From positions 6,895,038 to 6,959,037 of the forward strand of contig RPFO01000154.1 of assembly GCA_009746045.1 (NCBI GenBank): a stretch of DNA of 64,000 nucleotides, in the 5' to 3' direction. The DNA is from Mesostigma viride. Taxonomy: Eukaryota; Streptophyta; Mesostigmatophyceae; Mesostigmatales; Mesostigmataceae. The notes under the pieces are model-generated. The model saw nothing but the letters and a program-made list of their open reading frames with translations. It ran no database searches and was not told where the DNA came from. Made by a program: the position numbers and the translations under genes. Below, one piece after another: positions 52,362 through 63,339 of this stretch (position 1 is the stretch's first letter; each line of letters begins with the position of its first letter).

Positions 52362-52939
52362 GGCCTCTGTCTTCTTGCTGACCTCAAGCCCCACTGCACG
52401 GGCCTCGAGAGCCAGGCAGTCAAGCCATGTCTGCACGTGCTCAGTGTCCTCGAAGAGGGTGGTGTCGTCTGCGTAAATGATGTCTGCTAGCCGAATCTCC
52501 GTGTCCGCACCGCCATGCCAGAATTTGTTAGCAACCTGCACTCCTGGTTCCCTGCCCACGATGCGGGCAAATCGCTTGCGCGCCTGAATCATTACGTATT
52601 CGACAACAATAATGAACAGGTAGGGCGACAGCACGCAGCCCTGCCACACACCCTTCTGTAAAGGGCATGGGGGCGTGGTCCCGTAAGAAGTGCGCACCGA
52701 AGTGGTGGACCCTTCATACAGGTTGCGGATGACAGCAATCAGGGGGCGGGGGATCCGGACCAACTCGAGGATGTCCCAAAGCGCAGGCCAGAAAACCGAA
52801 TCGAAGGCTTTGATGAAGTCCACCAGCACAAGGTGCAAAGGGGACTCACCAGGCTGAAGGCGTTGCAGTTCCTCCACCAGGCGGCGAGTAGCGAAGAGCG
52901 CCTGTACTGTGTTGCGACCTGAACGGAAGCCGTGCTGAG
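52362..52939 (-). pseudogene. LINE copy 2: reverse transcriptase N-terminal part
   Basis: An open frame from the truncation point contains GFRSGRNTVQALFATRRLVE, LVDFIKAFDSVFWPAL, LYEGSTTSVRTSYG, GCVLSPYLFIIVVEYV and IIYADDTTLFEDTEHVQTWL. It ends where the LTR element begins. No stop interrupts it, so this LINE was young when it was split. Left of the truncation the sequence is copy B of the 1,255-bp unit. Confidence 0.9.
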
Positions 52940-54066
52940 TACGCTAGGATACTTTGCCCCATGTCAAGCCTTTGCACGGATTATAATGATGTAATGAGTT
53001 AATTTGTATAAATGGATACAAATGGTTACTGCTAAACATTTATTGAGTTAATTAATTAATTTACAAGTAGACGTGCACGTGAATGTGCATAAGTCCTTGG
53101 TGGGAGGGAAATGGAATGGAGATATGTGCGTTAGTGCGTATAGAACATTTTCGAATACATCACATATGACTGTGGCAGTGTGCCACCTGTTGACTTTACA
53201 GCTTAGTGCCTCCTTCATGTCCAAAAGCCATGAAGTCAGTGCCCGCTGGGCATCCCGGCCCATGTCCCGGGCCGGTTCTACTCGATCTTGGTGCCAGGTA
53301 AGCCCGCGGGGGTTCCCCAGCATCGAGAAGGCCAATTAAGGCTTGCACCCGCCATGCAAGGGCTAGTCCAAACTCTTGAGTAAATTGGTATTTCACAGAA
53401 CTGTAATGTGGTAAACTCCAGTGCACGATTTTTCTAGCATCCACAATTAACCAACTTGAAAATATATGGCCAGGCCGCCCAGGCCTATACAAGAGATGAA
53501 ACAGTTCCATCAGTGCTGCGACGCAGAAACAGATCCCTCCATGCATAACTTTGGCGCCATTTTATCTTATGTGGATGTACTCAACAGTCAACTCGCACTC
53601 TCATAGCATCAAGCCTGGTGACGAAGTCTACTCGTAGGAGAGCTTCCAAGATCCAACCCAGTCGGCAGGCCCATACAACCTGCATTCAAAAAGAAGAAGA
53701 AAAACAAGAGTAATATGTCAAAGGCATTCAGCAACCTGCATGGCTAGGATGGCATGAGTGCAATACACCTGAACCCAAAAGTGCCGTGCATGCTTCGCTC
53801 CAGCCAATGTCAAGCTAATCATAATGAACGGTGCTACAATCTTTCTTGACGTGACTCATCCAGACATGTTGCGCTGCCAATCATTACACAAGGTATCGTT
53901 ATCAATTAACACACCTTTACTCTGTATCAAACCAGCCGGATCAAATAAATCCCAGCCATGCTCTTCGGTGCACGTTGCTTGTCACTGGCCTGCAGCCACT
54001 GACCGACTTCCGACTCATCCAGATACGCTACGATGCCAAGCATTACAAAAGGTATCGTTATCAATT

Positions 54067-54699
54067 CACCCCTCCACCGTCTCTGACTCGTGACTAAAAT
54101 GATTCACGAGTTGCACAGTATGCCACAGGTGCCTCCATTCAGCCTAATTATTTTTTCTAGACCATACAAGGAACTAAGCATAACCATGTTAGGGCCCACC
54201 TGGGGGTATCGTGGGTGGTCCCAGCGCTAGCCCCCCCTGCTCTATAAATAGCTCCCCCTCAGTGGGGTACGGTGAGTGTGCGCGGTGACACCCTTATAAT
54301 GGATGATAGACCCCTTTCCTTGATGAGTTGACCCTGGGGTTGGTTTTGTAGATAGAGTTTTTAGTTAGAATGGGATACAAACACTAAAAATTGTAACTTC
54401 CCCAGGGACCCATCAGCTGGTGCTAAAAGTAACTGGGTTTTTTCCCTACTCACACAGCTGTGCACCAGGGTACCCCAGTACCCCCTTGACTGTGACCAGG
54501 GTTTCCACCCTGATATGGTGGTCAACTACGGTCAGACAAGTGTCCTACGGATAGAGCGAATCTAGATCTTTTCTGTGGTCTAGTTGGTTCCCGCCAAAAC
54601 CTTCCCGCCAAATCCCTACAGGGCGCACAAACTCGTGCAGAAGGTTCACGAGGCATGAGAAAAACTCAGTCAAAAATCGGCACGAGGACGGTTGAGGGG
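54067..54699. mobile_element. 633-bp terminal-inverted-repeat element
   Basis: Copy A reads straight through (near 2,690). Here the left end CACCCCTCCACCGTC is matched by GACGGTTGAGGGG at the right, an imperfect inverted repeat. The target duplication is very short (TT at most), so the superfamily is uncertain. TTCCCGCCAAAA (54,588-54,599) and TTCCCGCCAAAT (54,602-54,613) are paired E2F-like sites. No coding capacity. Confidence 0.7.
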
Positions 54700-54838
54700 T
54701 TAACACACCTTTACTCTGTATTATCCCTTTACACTTTTACACCAGGGTCTAAATATGACCCTGGTCTACTAAAACTACACCTAATTAAAAATTAAAGTAA
54801 TGCTACGCTACGCACTCCAGGCGTTGGCCACCTGAGGC

Positions 54839-56399
54839 CAGTGTTACATTATACGCAATACGCGGTCAGTATACGGGCGGGGTCCGTATAATGGACAGTA
54901 CGGTATAATATGCGTATCGTACGCCATTATACGCTGACCGCCTGAATTTCATCGTTTTTAAAGCTGATTCAATGTATTCACATCATATCACATGTTTTTA
55001 GCACTCAACTACACATAATACAGGGTTGTGGCAGTCCAGAGCCCTGGTTTGGGTACCGTGTTGTGCCAGTTATAAAGCGTGTGTGTCCGTTGCGAACGTA
55101 TGGATGATATCAAAAGATATGTTTCCGATGAACATTATGCATCACGTGCTTCACAAGAAGGCTTATTCGTGGGGCACTATCTGCATGCCTGCGTCGGGGC
55201 TAAGGGGCCTGCACAAGGACCACGGGGCCTCCATGGGGGCTGAGTAAGGCACTTCGCCACTAAAACATGGGACTAGATTCTAAGGCCGGGGTGCTGAGCC
55301 ACGCCGGGCAAGTATTGCCTGCCCTTGCCTAGAGGTGCTTAGTCCCACCTGGTGGCACATGCTGACAATGGGAAGTTTTTACTCACCATGACAAGCTTGA
55401 TGATGCCACAGAGACCAGCCAACTGCCTACACTCATGCAATTTGTGTATGGGCATTGTATAACAAACATATATGGAGGTATTCAAATCCACACAGCCTCG
55501 AACAATTGGCACCATCACACTATGGTAGGTCAACTGACTGAGGGAAGCATTTCAGAAGGGTGTTTTAGGAAGGGCCAGGCCATTGTCAAGAAAGAGCATG
55601 AATAATGAAGACAGAATATGCTACACAAGCTAGAACTCTTATATAAACGTTAAACATCGATAAGAAAATTAACGATGTCTCAGCCTTACCTGGCATGGCT
55701 GGCCAGCGCGGGCCCTTGTCCCAGGCGGTGGCCGCAAAATGGCGCATTGCGGCACACCAAAGTTGTGCAGCATGGTCTCTAGATTCGGCGATTTCTTGCC
55801 ACCCTTGCACGTTTACGACTAAGATGCATCCTAACAAGTACGAATAATCCGATAGAGCCCTTAAAATATGCCGGGAATGTATTGCTGTCAACGTTTCTAT
55901 CGTCCGGCCTTACCGCATTTTTTCCCAGCAAGAACGCTGCCGACACCTATCAAATGGCATTCCCGCGAACCAAAAATTGGGCTGTATGATCTTTAGGACG
56001 TATAAAACCTATTTCATAAGTTTGGCCAGCAAATTTCAAACGCAAACTTCAAAGCCATGCGTGGGCGCAAGCCGCCATGGCCAGGTCATCGTTCTACGTG
56101 AAAAAGTCAGTCGGTTGGGTCCCGTGCCGCACATGAGCAGCATGCTCACTGTACTCAGTGTACTGTAGCGGCCAAAGGCCGGAAACCCAAAATTTAGGTC
56201 GCCCGGCCTCGAATTCGCGCTAAAACACTTAGTACGCCAAAAAATACGGGCCAATACGCCGAATAATACGAAAAGGTACGACGGACGTACTAAATGTGCT
56301 TAATTCATATGGACGACCATGTATAATTCCTATTATACCGTATTATACCGTATCGTACGCCGTATTATACCGTATCGTACGCTGTATAATGTAACACTG
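54839..56399. mobile_element. hAT-like non-autonomous transposon, 1,561 bp
   Basis: Perfect 16-bp inverted termini CAGTGTTACATTATAC / GTATAATGTAACACTG are flanked by the 8-bp duplication CCTGAGGC (54,831-54,838 and 56,400-56,407). An 8-bp duplication with a CAGTG end is typical of hAT. Both subterminal regions are packed with CGTATCGTACGCC and GTATAATACG motifs, likely transposase-binding sites. Small open frames exist (for example 55,891-55,586 minus), but none resembles a hAT transposase. Copy A lacks this insertion. Confidence 0.85.
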
Positions 56400-57484
56400 C
56401 CTGAGGCGCGGGCGTCCAGCGTGAAACCGCAGGTGGGCTTGCCGCGTTGACTATGACGTGGAGAATGGGGACAGGCGGACGCTGGGGTGTGGAGAACAAT
56501 CCGACGGTGCTAATCGCTTCATCCAACGGATGCCAATATCTTGCCAGTGTTCGCCTGGCGCGGCGCTTAACATTCGGTATTACGAGACATCCTGTAACAT
56601 CAGGGCCCTCCGAAACTCAAGAACCGTTCGCATTTACTTGTCCCACTCTCGTGGCGTTCCCGAACCCTGCTGTTTAACCCTGTTGTGGTCGCTAAACTTC
56701 TGAAAACCTTTGGAGCACAAGGTATCGTGATCAATTGCCGTACACTAGCGAACCGACGCATAATAGGAAGTGCACCCACAAGTGCAGGCGCAATCATGCT
56801 GGGAGCACAAGCCACAAGCAAACATGCACAGTGAGGGCCGCTATTGTTGCAGCGTGCGGTCTAGTTTTGACAGGATGAAGAGGTTTGTGGGGAGCGGGGG
56901 ACAAATGCTGTCCTTCGTCACCTGTCCGTGCCCTCTACATGGTATAACCAGGCCTAGTTGAGCAAAACAGTTAAGTGCCGGCTGCAAACACATGAATAGG
57001 AGTGTAACATCGCGGCAACATTGAGCAGTGCCGGAGATTTTGAAACGGAACGTGAATCGTTTTTTTCTACCAGCATCTCGCTGAGGGAGGAAGCCAGGGA
57101 TGCGGCAACCTGGATGCAAAAACCAGGTATAAGGACAGCTAACAGCCAATTGAGCGGGGCAGGCAGTGGCCATGGTGGGGAACCAAGGCGAAGGTAAAGA
57201 GCAAGAAAAGGCAGAACGTCATGCGCCAGGCATTGGAAAAAGGCGGCGTGAGGAGAACGACGTCGTTTAGCAAGCACGCTTATGATACACAAGAGGGGGT
57301 ATTTTATACGCTTTTAAAAAGAGACAACTGTTATAAGAAAACAAGGACGAGGCTTTTCAAGTAAGAATTTTAAAACAGGGTCCCACAAGCCACCCAGGTC
57401 AGGCAGTCTGCTTGGCCACGAGCTAGCGCTATATCCACGAGGCCACGAAACTGTATATTCCGTACAGGCAGCAACACTTTTTGG

Positions 57485-58155
57485 AGGAGGGGGGACATCC
57501 AGCCAAAACAGCACACTCACTCGTGTGTCCGGCGCGGCACCTCCAAACGTGGAGCGGACTCCAAAAATGTGTCCGGCGGCAGAATTTTTGCGACGGAGTG
57601 TACTCCAATCGAAAATTTTAGGGCGGCGCGAAGAAAAATTTTGTGGAGCTAACTCCTTTTGGCGGTCCGGCGCCTGGTTTTAGGAAAGGAGTGCGCTCTG
57701 GTGATCCCGCTAGCTCGGTCAGGCGTTTGATTTAAAGTGCAGGAGTCCGCTTTGGCCCTGCTGTACTTACAACTTACGCTGAGAACTTACCAAGTATTGG
57801 TTGATTCTAGGAAGACGTATCAACTTTCAGGCAGGCGTCACGTTGTTGTTGATTCTGACACCGGACCTGGCGTCAGGCAATAGGCATCGAATTTCCGCCG
57901 GCTTGACGTCATTCTTCTACTTGGAGAATATGCTAATACTATCGCTTACTAAGAGCTTCTACTAAGAGATTCTACAAAAAGTGCCACGTGTCGTACAAGC
58001 CACGTAGCACGTAGCACACTCCCAAGTCGGTCCGGCGCAGCTTTTGACTGACTGAGTGCACTCCAGCACTTTTCACTTTGGCTGGCGCCCGGCGCGGTAG
58101 GCCAAACTCTGGAGTACGCTCATGTACGATTTTGGGGGGGGATGTCCCCCCTCCT
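57485..58155. mobile_element. 671-bp element with 8-bp target duplication
   Basis: Inverted termini AGGAGGGGGGACATCC / GGATGTCCCCCCTCCT are flanked by CTTTTTGG (57,477-57,484 and 58,156-58,163). Copy A has no insertion at the equivalent site (about 3,903). The interior repeats GTCCGGCG-like motifs several times in both orientations. The superfamily is undetermined: the duplication length fits hAT, P or Merlin. No coding capacity. Confidence 0.85.
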
Positions 58156-58222
58156 CTTTTTGGGCAGGTGACGCTCACCTTTTTGGTTGTGCCGGGTGCT
58201 GCCAGTGCCCTCTCCAGTGCTC

Positions 58223-58318
58223 CTACCGCCCCGCGTTGTGCTGCTCCAGGAACTGCACAACCTCGGAGCGCTTCAAGCGCTTGGCCACGTCCAGTGCCGT
58301 GTCGCCACGCCGCCCACG
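58223..58318 (-). CDS. Terminal exon of ankyrin gene B (C-terminal cap repeat)
   Basis: An AG acceptor (CTGCCTGCAG) is followed in phase 0 by 31 codons and a TAG. The peptide includes DTALDVAKRLKRSEVVQFLE and ends HNAGR, closely paralogous to the exon at 3,966-4,052. It lies downstream, in minus-strand order, of the ankyrin exons at 62,063 and 63,241, so it would close a second gene entering from the right edge. The last intron (58,319-62,062) contains a transposon. Confidence 0.75.
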   Translation of the reverse strand, partial: RGRRGDTALDVAKRLKRSEVVQFLEQHNAGR

Positions 58319-59330
58319 CTGCAGGCAGCGAGGTGATAGGGGTAAGGAACAGCAAGTCACCCAGCCGTGTTATTGATCATCTTTCACCCTGTACCCGAGT
58401 GTAAGACTGCACCACTGAAACAACTGTCCCACGCCTAACAGACTAGAGGCAAATTATCCTGGTCAAAACTCTATTGCATTTTCATTATAAACCAGCAGAC
58501 GCCCGCACCGTGCAGTCCCTCTTGTGGCGGCAACAGCATGCCATGTGTACCGGGCAAGCACGACAACCCAACAGCTCTACCATCCAGGGCATAGCGTTGT
58601 AGTACAAGTATCATAATGCCATTGAGGGCATAACAGCGTGGCAACACGAACGTTTCGGCGCAGTGGAGAAACATAATTACTGTTCTATGAACCGTTGAAC
58701 TCTAGGGTACCCAGACTCTTTATTAAAACAATGAGTGGAGCACATACAAAAGGCAGGCCACACCCTGGCCGCCGATGCTCATGGGAACACTTATTGCTTA
58801 TCAAAGGCTAGCCTTACCCCCCCAAACACAGAGAGGGCGGGCGGTAAAAGAAAAGAGGCCGACCTTGGCTAGGTGGGTTTGCTTTTGTCTTTTTCGCGTG
58901 TCGCACGGCCTTGGCGCGGACGGCATTTTTTAGCCACGCAAATTTTGCGTCTGAACAAATGACGCAAACTGGCGTTCTAATTGCCGTCGGCGCATGTAAG
59001 TACGCCTGGGCTCTTAGGTCACAGATTGTGTGAAAGACAGATTCTAGATCTAGTTAATCACTCGAGTAACGTCATTAACTAAGAAACCTAGACAGACTGT
59101 GGCAGGTTTTATATCTCAATGTAGCTCCTGCCACCTGGCCAGGAAACTGGCCAAATCTTGTGCCACTGCCGATCCGGATCAGGCCGCACCGGCCTCATAA
59201 TATGTCACGTAAACCCAATAACCTAGCCTGCATAGCGGCTACCCTTCCATCTCACTATAAAGAAACTATGTTCAGAGAACCAAGATGCTGTTTACCGTGG
59301 AACTCCAGGGTAACCAGACTCTTTATTTAA

Positions 59331-61234
59331 GGGACAGGACACCCCTAAAGGGCGCTTTTCTAGAAACCATACCTATGCATGTGATAAAAATCCAATGATG
59401 TTTGGGAACCATAAGTATGATTGAAAAACAAGATTCCAACCACTTGGGGGGGATACTACCCCCCACCATGTGCCCTTTATGAGCTAAAAATAGAAAAATA
59501 CGCTATTAATGGCCCATTTTCGCTAGGAAAATGGGCAATCCAGATGTGACCAAATCATATATTCCCATAAACCCCCCAGCCTTGCAAAAAAGTCTGGCTA
59601 CTCAGGACCACAAAATATAGCATGTTTACACTGATTGATGGGGGTTAGCGAAAAACACGTATTTCTAGGTGCCTAAAAAAAAAATAAAAATCATAGACAC
59701 ATGGAACTGGGTCAAATATTATATTCAAAAATGGCCCAGGGTGGGAATTTCACAGTCCCAAATTTTTAGCTCATTCTTACCACGTTTACTCATATTGATG
59801 GATGGTCAAGTGCAAAAACAAAAATGACGGGAAAAACCTGTGATTAGCACAAGCATCACTCCAAAAACACCCTTGCCCACAGCAAACTGGGCCAAAACAA
59901 TTGCGAATGATTAATTTAATGCATCATGAAGCTTGCCACAAAACTACAGGTCATTCTGACCTAATTTGCTCACATTACACCACGTTATAGCTGCCACCCT
60001 GCATGCTTGGTACACCATGGCATGAGGGACACCATAAAGCACATTCCTAAGCTTGCCCCCTGCAAATGGGGCAGAACCACGTAAAACAAATGCTAGATGC
60101 TTCAAGAATACATCCACCCTCTTGAACCATTGTGAGCAGGTAGGACCACTTGCGGAAATCACTCATAGCCAACACCGAGTCATGATGCTAATTGCTAAAA
60201 GGGTCATCCTTTATCGTCATAAGCAACTGATCCTTGTCATCTAGGGAGCCCAAGCCATGTTTAATGGAAGTAAAACAGGTTGGGAGAAGATATGTAACTC
60301 ACACATGCTCACCTATCCTACAACTTCCCTTGTTTTTCAGCAGGCTGAAAAGCCAAGACAGGCGTTTACGAGCTCGCCAGCTCCTTGCAACGGTGATGCC
60401 GCTCCCGGGCAGCTAGGGTCCTTGACTACGCAATCTAGAATGTCTACCATGTGAAAACCTCCATAAAGCAAGCGTAGCAATTAAAGCCATACATCTGCCC
60501 GATCGATACTTGGTAGCTTTAAAAGCATGGCATAGGCAGCGTTAGACAAACCATTGAAAGCTGCGGAACATCTGATAGCGCAACTGCAACAAGTGGCGAA
60601 CAAGATGGCAACAACAACCCGGACACGGCGCCAAAAGCTGCATGACAGGAACATTTAGAGTGCAAACAGACTGGGCGGTGACATGCGGCAAATGAACGTA
60701 CCACGTCCGGCATTATTTCCTACCCAGGCGCACAAGAAAAGCCAGTCATCCATGGAAGGCTTAGACACGGATCTGGCAGGCCTGAAGGATAAAACTTTTA
60801 GAAATGACGGGAAATTGCCGCAGAGCGAAGGCGCTTAGGCTATTTTCATTGTTGCCATTACTAAACGCTTCTTCCTGCATAATATAACCCACGAAACTCC
60901 AATTCTACCGTCGCAGGCACGCATTCTACATTATTAATTGCGGCCAGATTTTTGCATTTGACACCCGTGCTAATCTGTATGAAGAAAGGCAGCGACTTTT
61001 CAGATAGTGCATATCTGGCTATGAAACTCCATACTAGAACATCGTTTTAAACCATCCGCCTAAAGTTTTTGCTTGGATCTAGGCCCATTAGGAGAATTCT
61101 TACGGAACGCGCGTCGCCATGGCCACCTCCGCACGAGGTGCACGCATTGTGCATCAAAATTTCACGGTCTGGGGGTACCGTCGATACCGGCGCGAATGTT
61201 TTGGCGCGAAAAAATTCGGGGGTGTCGCGTCACC
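59331..61234 (-). mobile_element. 1.9-kb deletion derivative of the TTAA transposon
   Basis: TTAA flanks both ends (59,327-59,330 and 61,235-61,238). Termini are GGGACAGGACACCCC and GGGGTGTCGCGTCACC, imperfect inverted repeats. It is inverted relative to 37,837-41,333: its left part resembles the right part of that element, and TTTTGGCGCGAAAA at 61,199-61,212 corresponds to the palindrome there, at the same 22-bp distance from the end. The minus strand after it has a MATR start that soon stops. A 72-codon minus frame (60,162-59,944) is protein-like but unrecognised. Confidence 0.7.
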
Positions 61235-62062
61235 TTAAGCCAAGTACAGCCAATCACAATGTCCGAGAATCCTCCACCTTAACCCGTAGTCCGTAAACAA
61301 GGACATCAGTACCATCACGGAGAACAGAGCCGCGTGGCTCACGACAGAAAATTGGGCCATGAAGAAGATCCCATGCACTTGCTGCTAGCAGCATCACTGG
61401 CACGGACAGGCTGAATGCACTACCCACGCCTCCCAGAAAACGAACGGCCCTCAGGACAGCCAGGCGGTCAGGTTGGGAAAGGACCGAAAATGCGGGCCAG
61501 ACATCTGTTCAGATCACCTTTAGAAGGCCTGGTAGTGAAAAGGTTCAGGAAATGGAGGCACCTCACCACGTGCAACTCGGGTCGATGGATTCAGCCGTTC
61601 CTCACCCGTTGCCACAAGAGAAGGGGGGAGGGGGGAAGGGCGGGGAGCATGATCTCACAGGCCGGTGTGCAATTAAGTAGTGTTTGAAAAACTATACGGC
61701 ACAACCATGTCATACGCACGTTATCTCGCGGATTCCTGGCCCTGATTACCGTAGTGAAAGTGAGATTGGTCGTCCGTGATCCAGATTCCAGTAGCCATGC
61801 ACGAGTCCTGCCTGGCAGAGCCATCCACCTCATGGGCAGCAGGCACCCCATGGGGTGCACGGCATGTCAACATAACAATATCCTACTGGCAGGGTACCCA
61901 GTGCTGGGAACGTTACAGCACCCAGTGAAGTTGGTAGCAACCCTGACACCATCGGTGGTAGAGCCCTTTGCCCACCCTACAGCATTATTGCGCTGCACAT
62001 GTACAAAAACTGTGTGCTGAAGCGCATCCGCTTGGGGCCATCAGGGTAAAGGGATAGCTGAC

Positions 62063-62161
62063 CTTGGCCTTCGCCTCCTTGTTCACACCGCTCGCGACCA
62101 GGTGCTTCACGACCTCCAGGTGGCCGTTACATGCTGCAGAGTACAGCGGTGTGGCATCATT
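62063..62161 (-). CDS. Ankyrin cassette exon B1
   Basis: A 99-nt phase-0 exon with acceptor TGCAG and donor GTCAGC. Variable residues are A3, Y7, S8, C11 and N12, with turn SGVN. It is closest to exons 1 and 2 of array A, which occupy the same 3'-terminal position in that array. Confidence 0.85.
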
Positions 62162-63240
62162 CTGCACGCAGCAGCCACACATGTCCCCGTGAGGACCAGA
62201 TGGAACGTGAGAACCCACTGAGCCAGGGGATGTGTCTGCAGTGAATGAAACAGACCTACGCGTCATGCGCACACCCATAGAACTCATGGCCCCTGATCAT
62301 GGCCACAGCCAAACTAATGAGCCTGCCAGCGGCCCCGCAGTTGTGCCTGCCTTTCCACCACTTCGTTGGCTTACTTAAGTACTGCAAATTACGACATCCA
62401 AGTAGCCTCCACCCTAACTCATGTCGCAGCAGAAAACAAGGGCATGGGTGCAACCACGGAGGACAGGGCTTTACTGATGTGGCTGGGGTCCAATAAGCCG
62501 TGTGATCCTTGTGAGAGAGTGAGGCCATGAGGACAATCAGCGAACATTCCAGGCACTCAGTTGCTGCTGCCAGCACGGCACGGACAGGCTGAACGCACGG
62601 CACGCGCCTCCCAGCAAACAAATGGCCCCCTCAGGACAGCCAGGCAGTGAGGATGGGGAAGGCCCGAAAGCGCGGGCCAGATACTTGTCCAAATTGCCTT
62701 TAGAAGGCCTGGTAGTGAAAAGGTTCAGGAAATGGAGGCACCTCACTGCGTGCAACTCAGGTCCATGCATTCGGCCGTTCCTCGCCCGTTGCCACAAGAG
62801 CAGGCGGGAGGGGGGAAGGGCGGGGAACACGATCTCACAGGCCGGTGTGCAAGCAGTAATTGAATAACTATCCGACACAACCATCTCATGCGCGTGCTAT
62901 CTCTTGGATTCCTTGCCCTGAGTACGGTAGTGAAAGTGAGATCGGTAGTCCGTGACCCAGATTCCAATAGCCACGAGTCCTGACCGGCAGAGCCATCCAC
63001 CTCATGGGCAGCAGGCATCCCATGGGGTGCAGACCTTTTCAACATAACATAAATCCCACTGGCAGGGTGCCCAGTGCTGGGAACGTAACAGCACTCAGTG
63101 AAGTTGGCAGCAAGCATGACACCATCGGTGGTATAAAAGCCCTTTGCCCACCCTACAACATCATTGCGCTGCATATATAGACCAAATCTGTGCGTGGAAG
63201 CACATCCGCTGGCGGCCATCAGGGTACAGGAAAAGCTGAC

Positions 63241-63339
63241 CTTGGTCTTCGCCTCCTTGTTAACACCGCTCGCGACCAGGTACGTCACGACCTCCAGGTG
63301 GCCATTCTGTGCCGCACTATGCAGCGGTGTCCAGTCATC
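63241..63339 (-). CDS. Ankyrin cassette exon B2
   Basis: A 99-nt phase-0 exon with acceptor TTCCAG and donor GTCAGC. Variable residues are W3, H7, S8, Q11, N12, T19 and Y20, with turn SGVN. Confidence 0.85.

Larger units (their letters stand above)
41938..52939 (-). mobile_element. LINE copy 2 with nested LTR retrotransposon
   Basis: TACGCTAGGAT is directly duplicated at 41,927-41,937 and 52,940-52,950, and occurs once in the empty paralogue at about 272 and 1,527. The element is on the minus strand. It is 5'-truncated within the reverse transcriptase (near GFRSGRN at about 52,930) and ends with GAGTCTAATTAATTAATTA next to the left duplication. Without the LTR element it is only about 1.5 kb. 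Family as for LINE copy 1. Confidence 0.9.
52940..59330. repeat. Segmental duplication copy B, right part
   Basis: After the LINE the sequence resumes the match to copy A (272/1,527 onward) and follows it to the TTAA element at 5,063, interrupted by three elements that copy A lacks. Includes a diverged version of the 99-codon minus-strand frame (53,335-53,048). 56,408-57,476 and 58,319-59,330 hold no other gene I can support; they would be 3' flank and last intron of ankyrin gene B. Confidence 0.85.
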
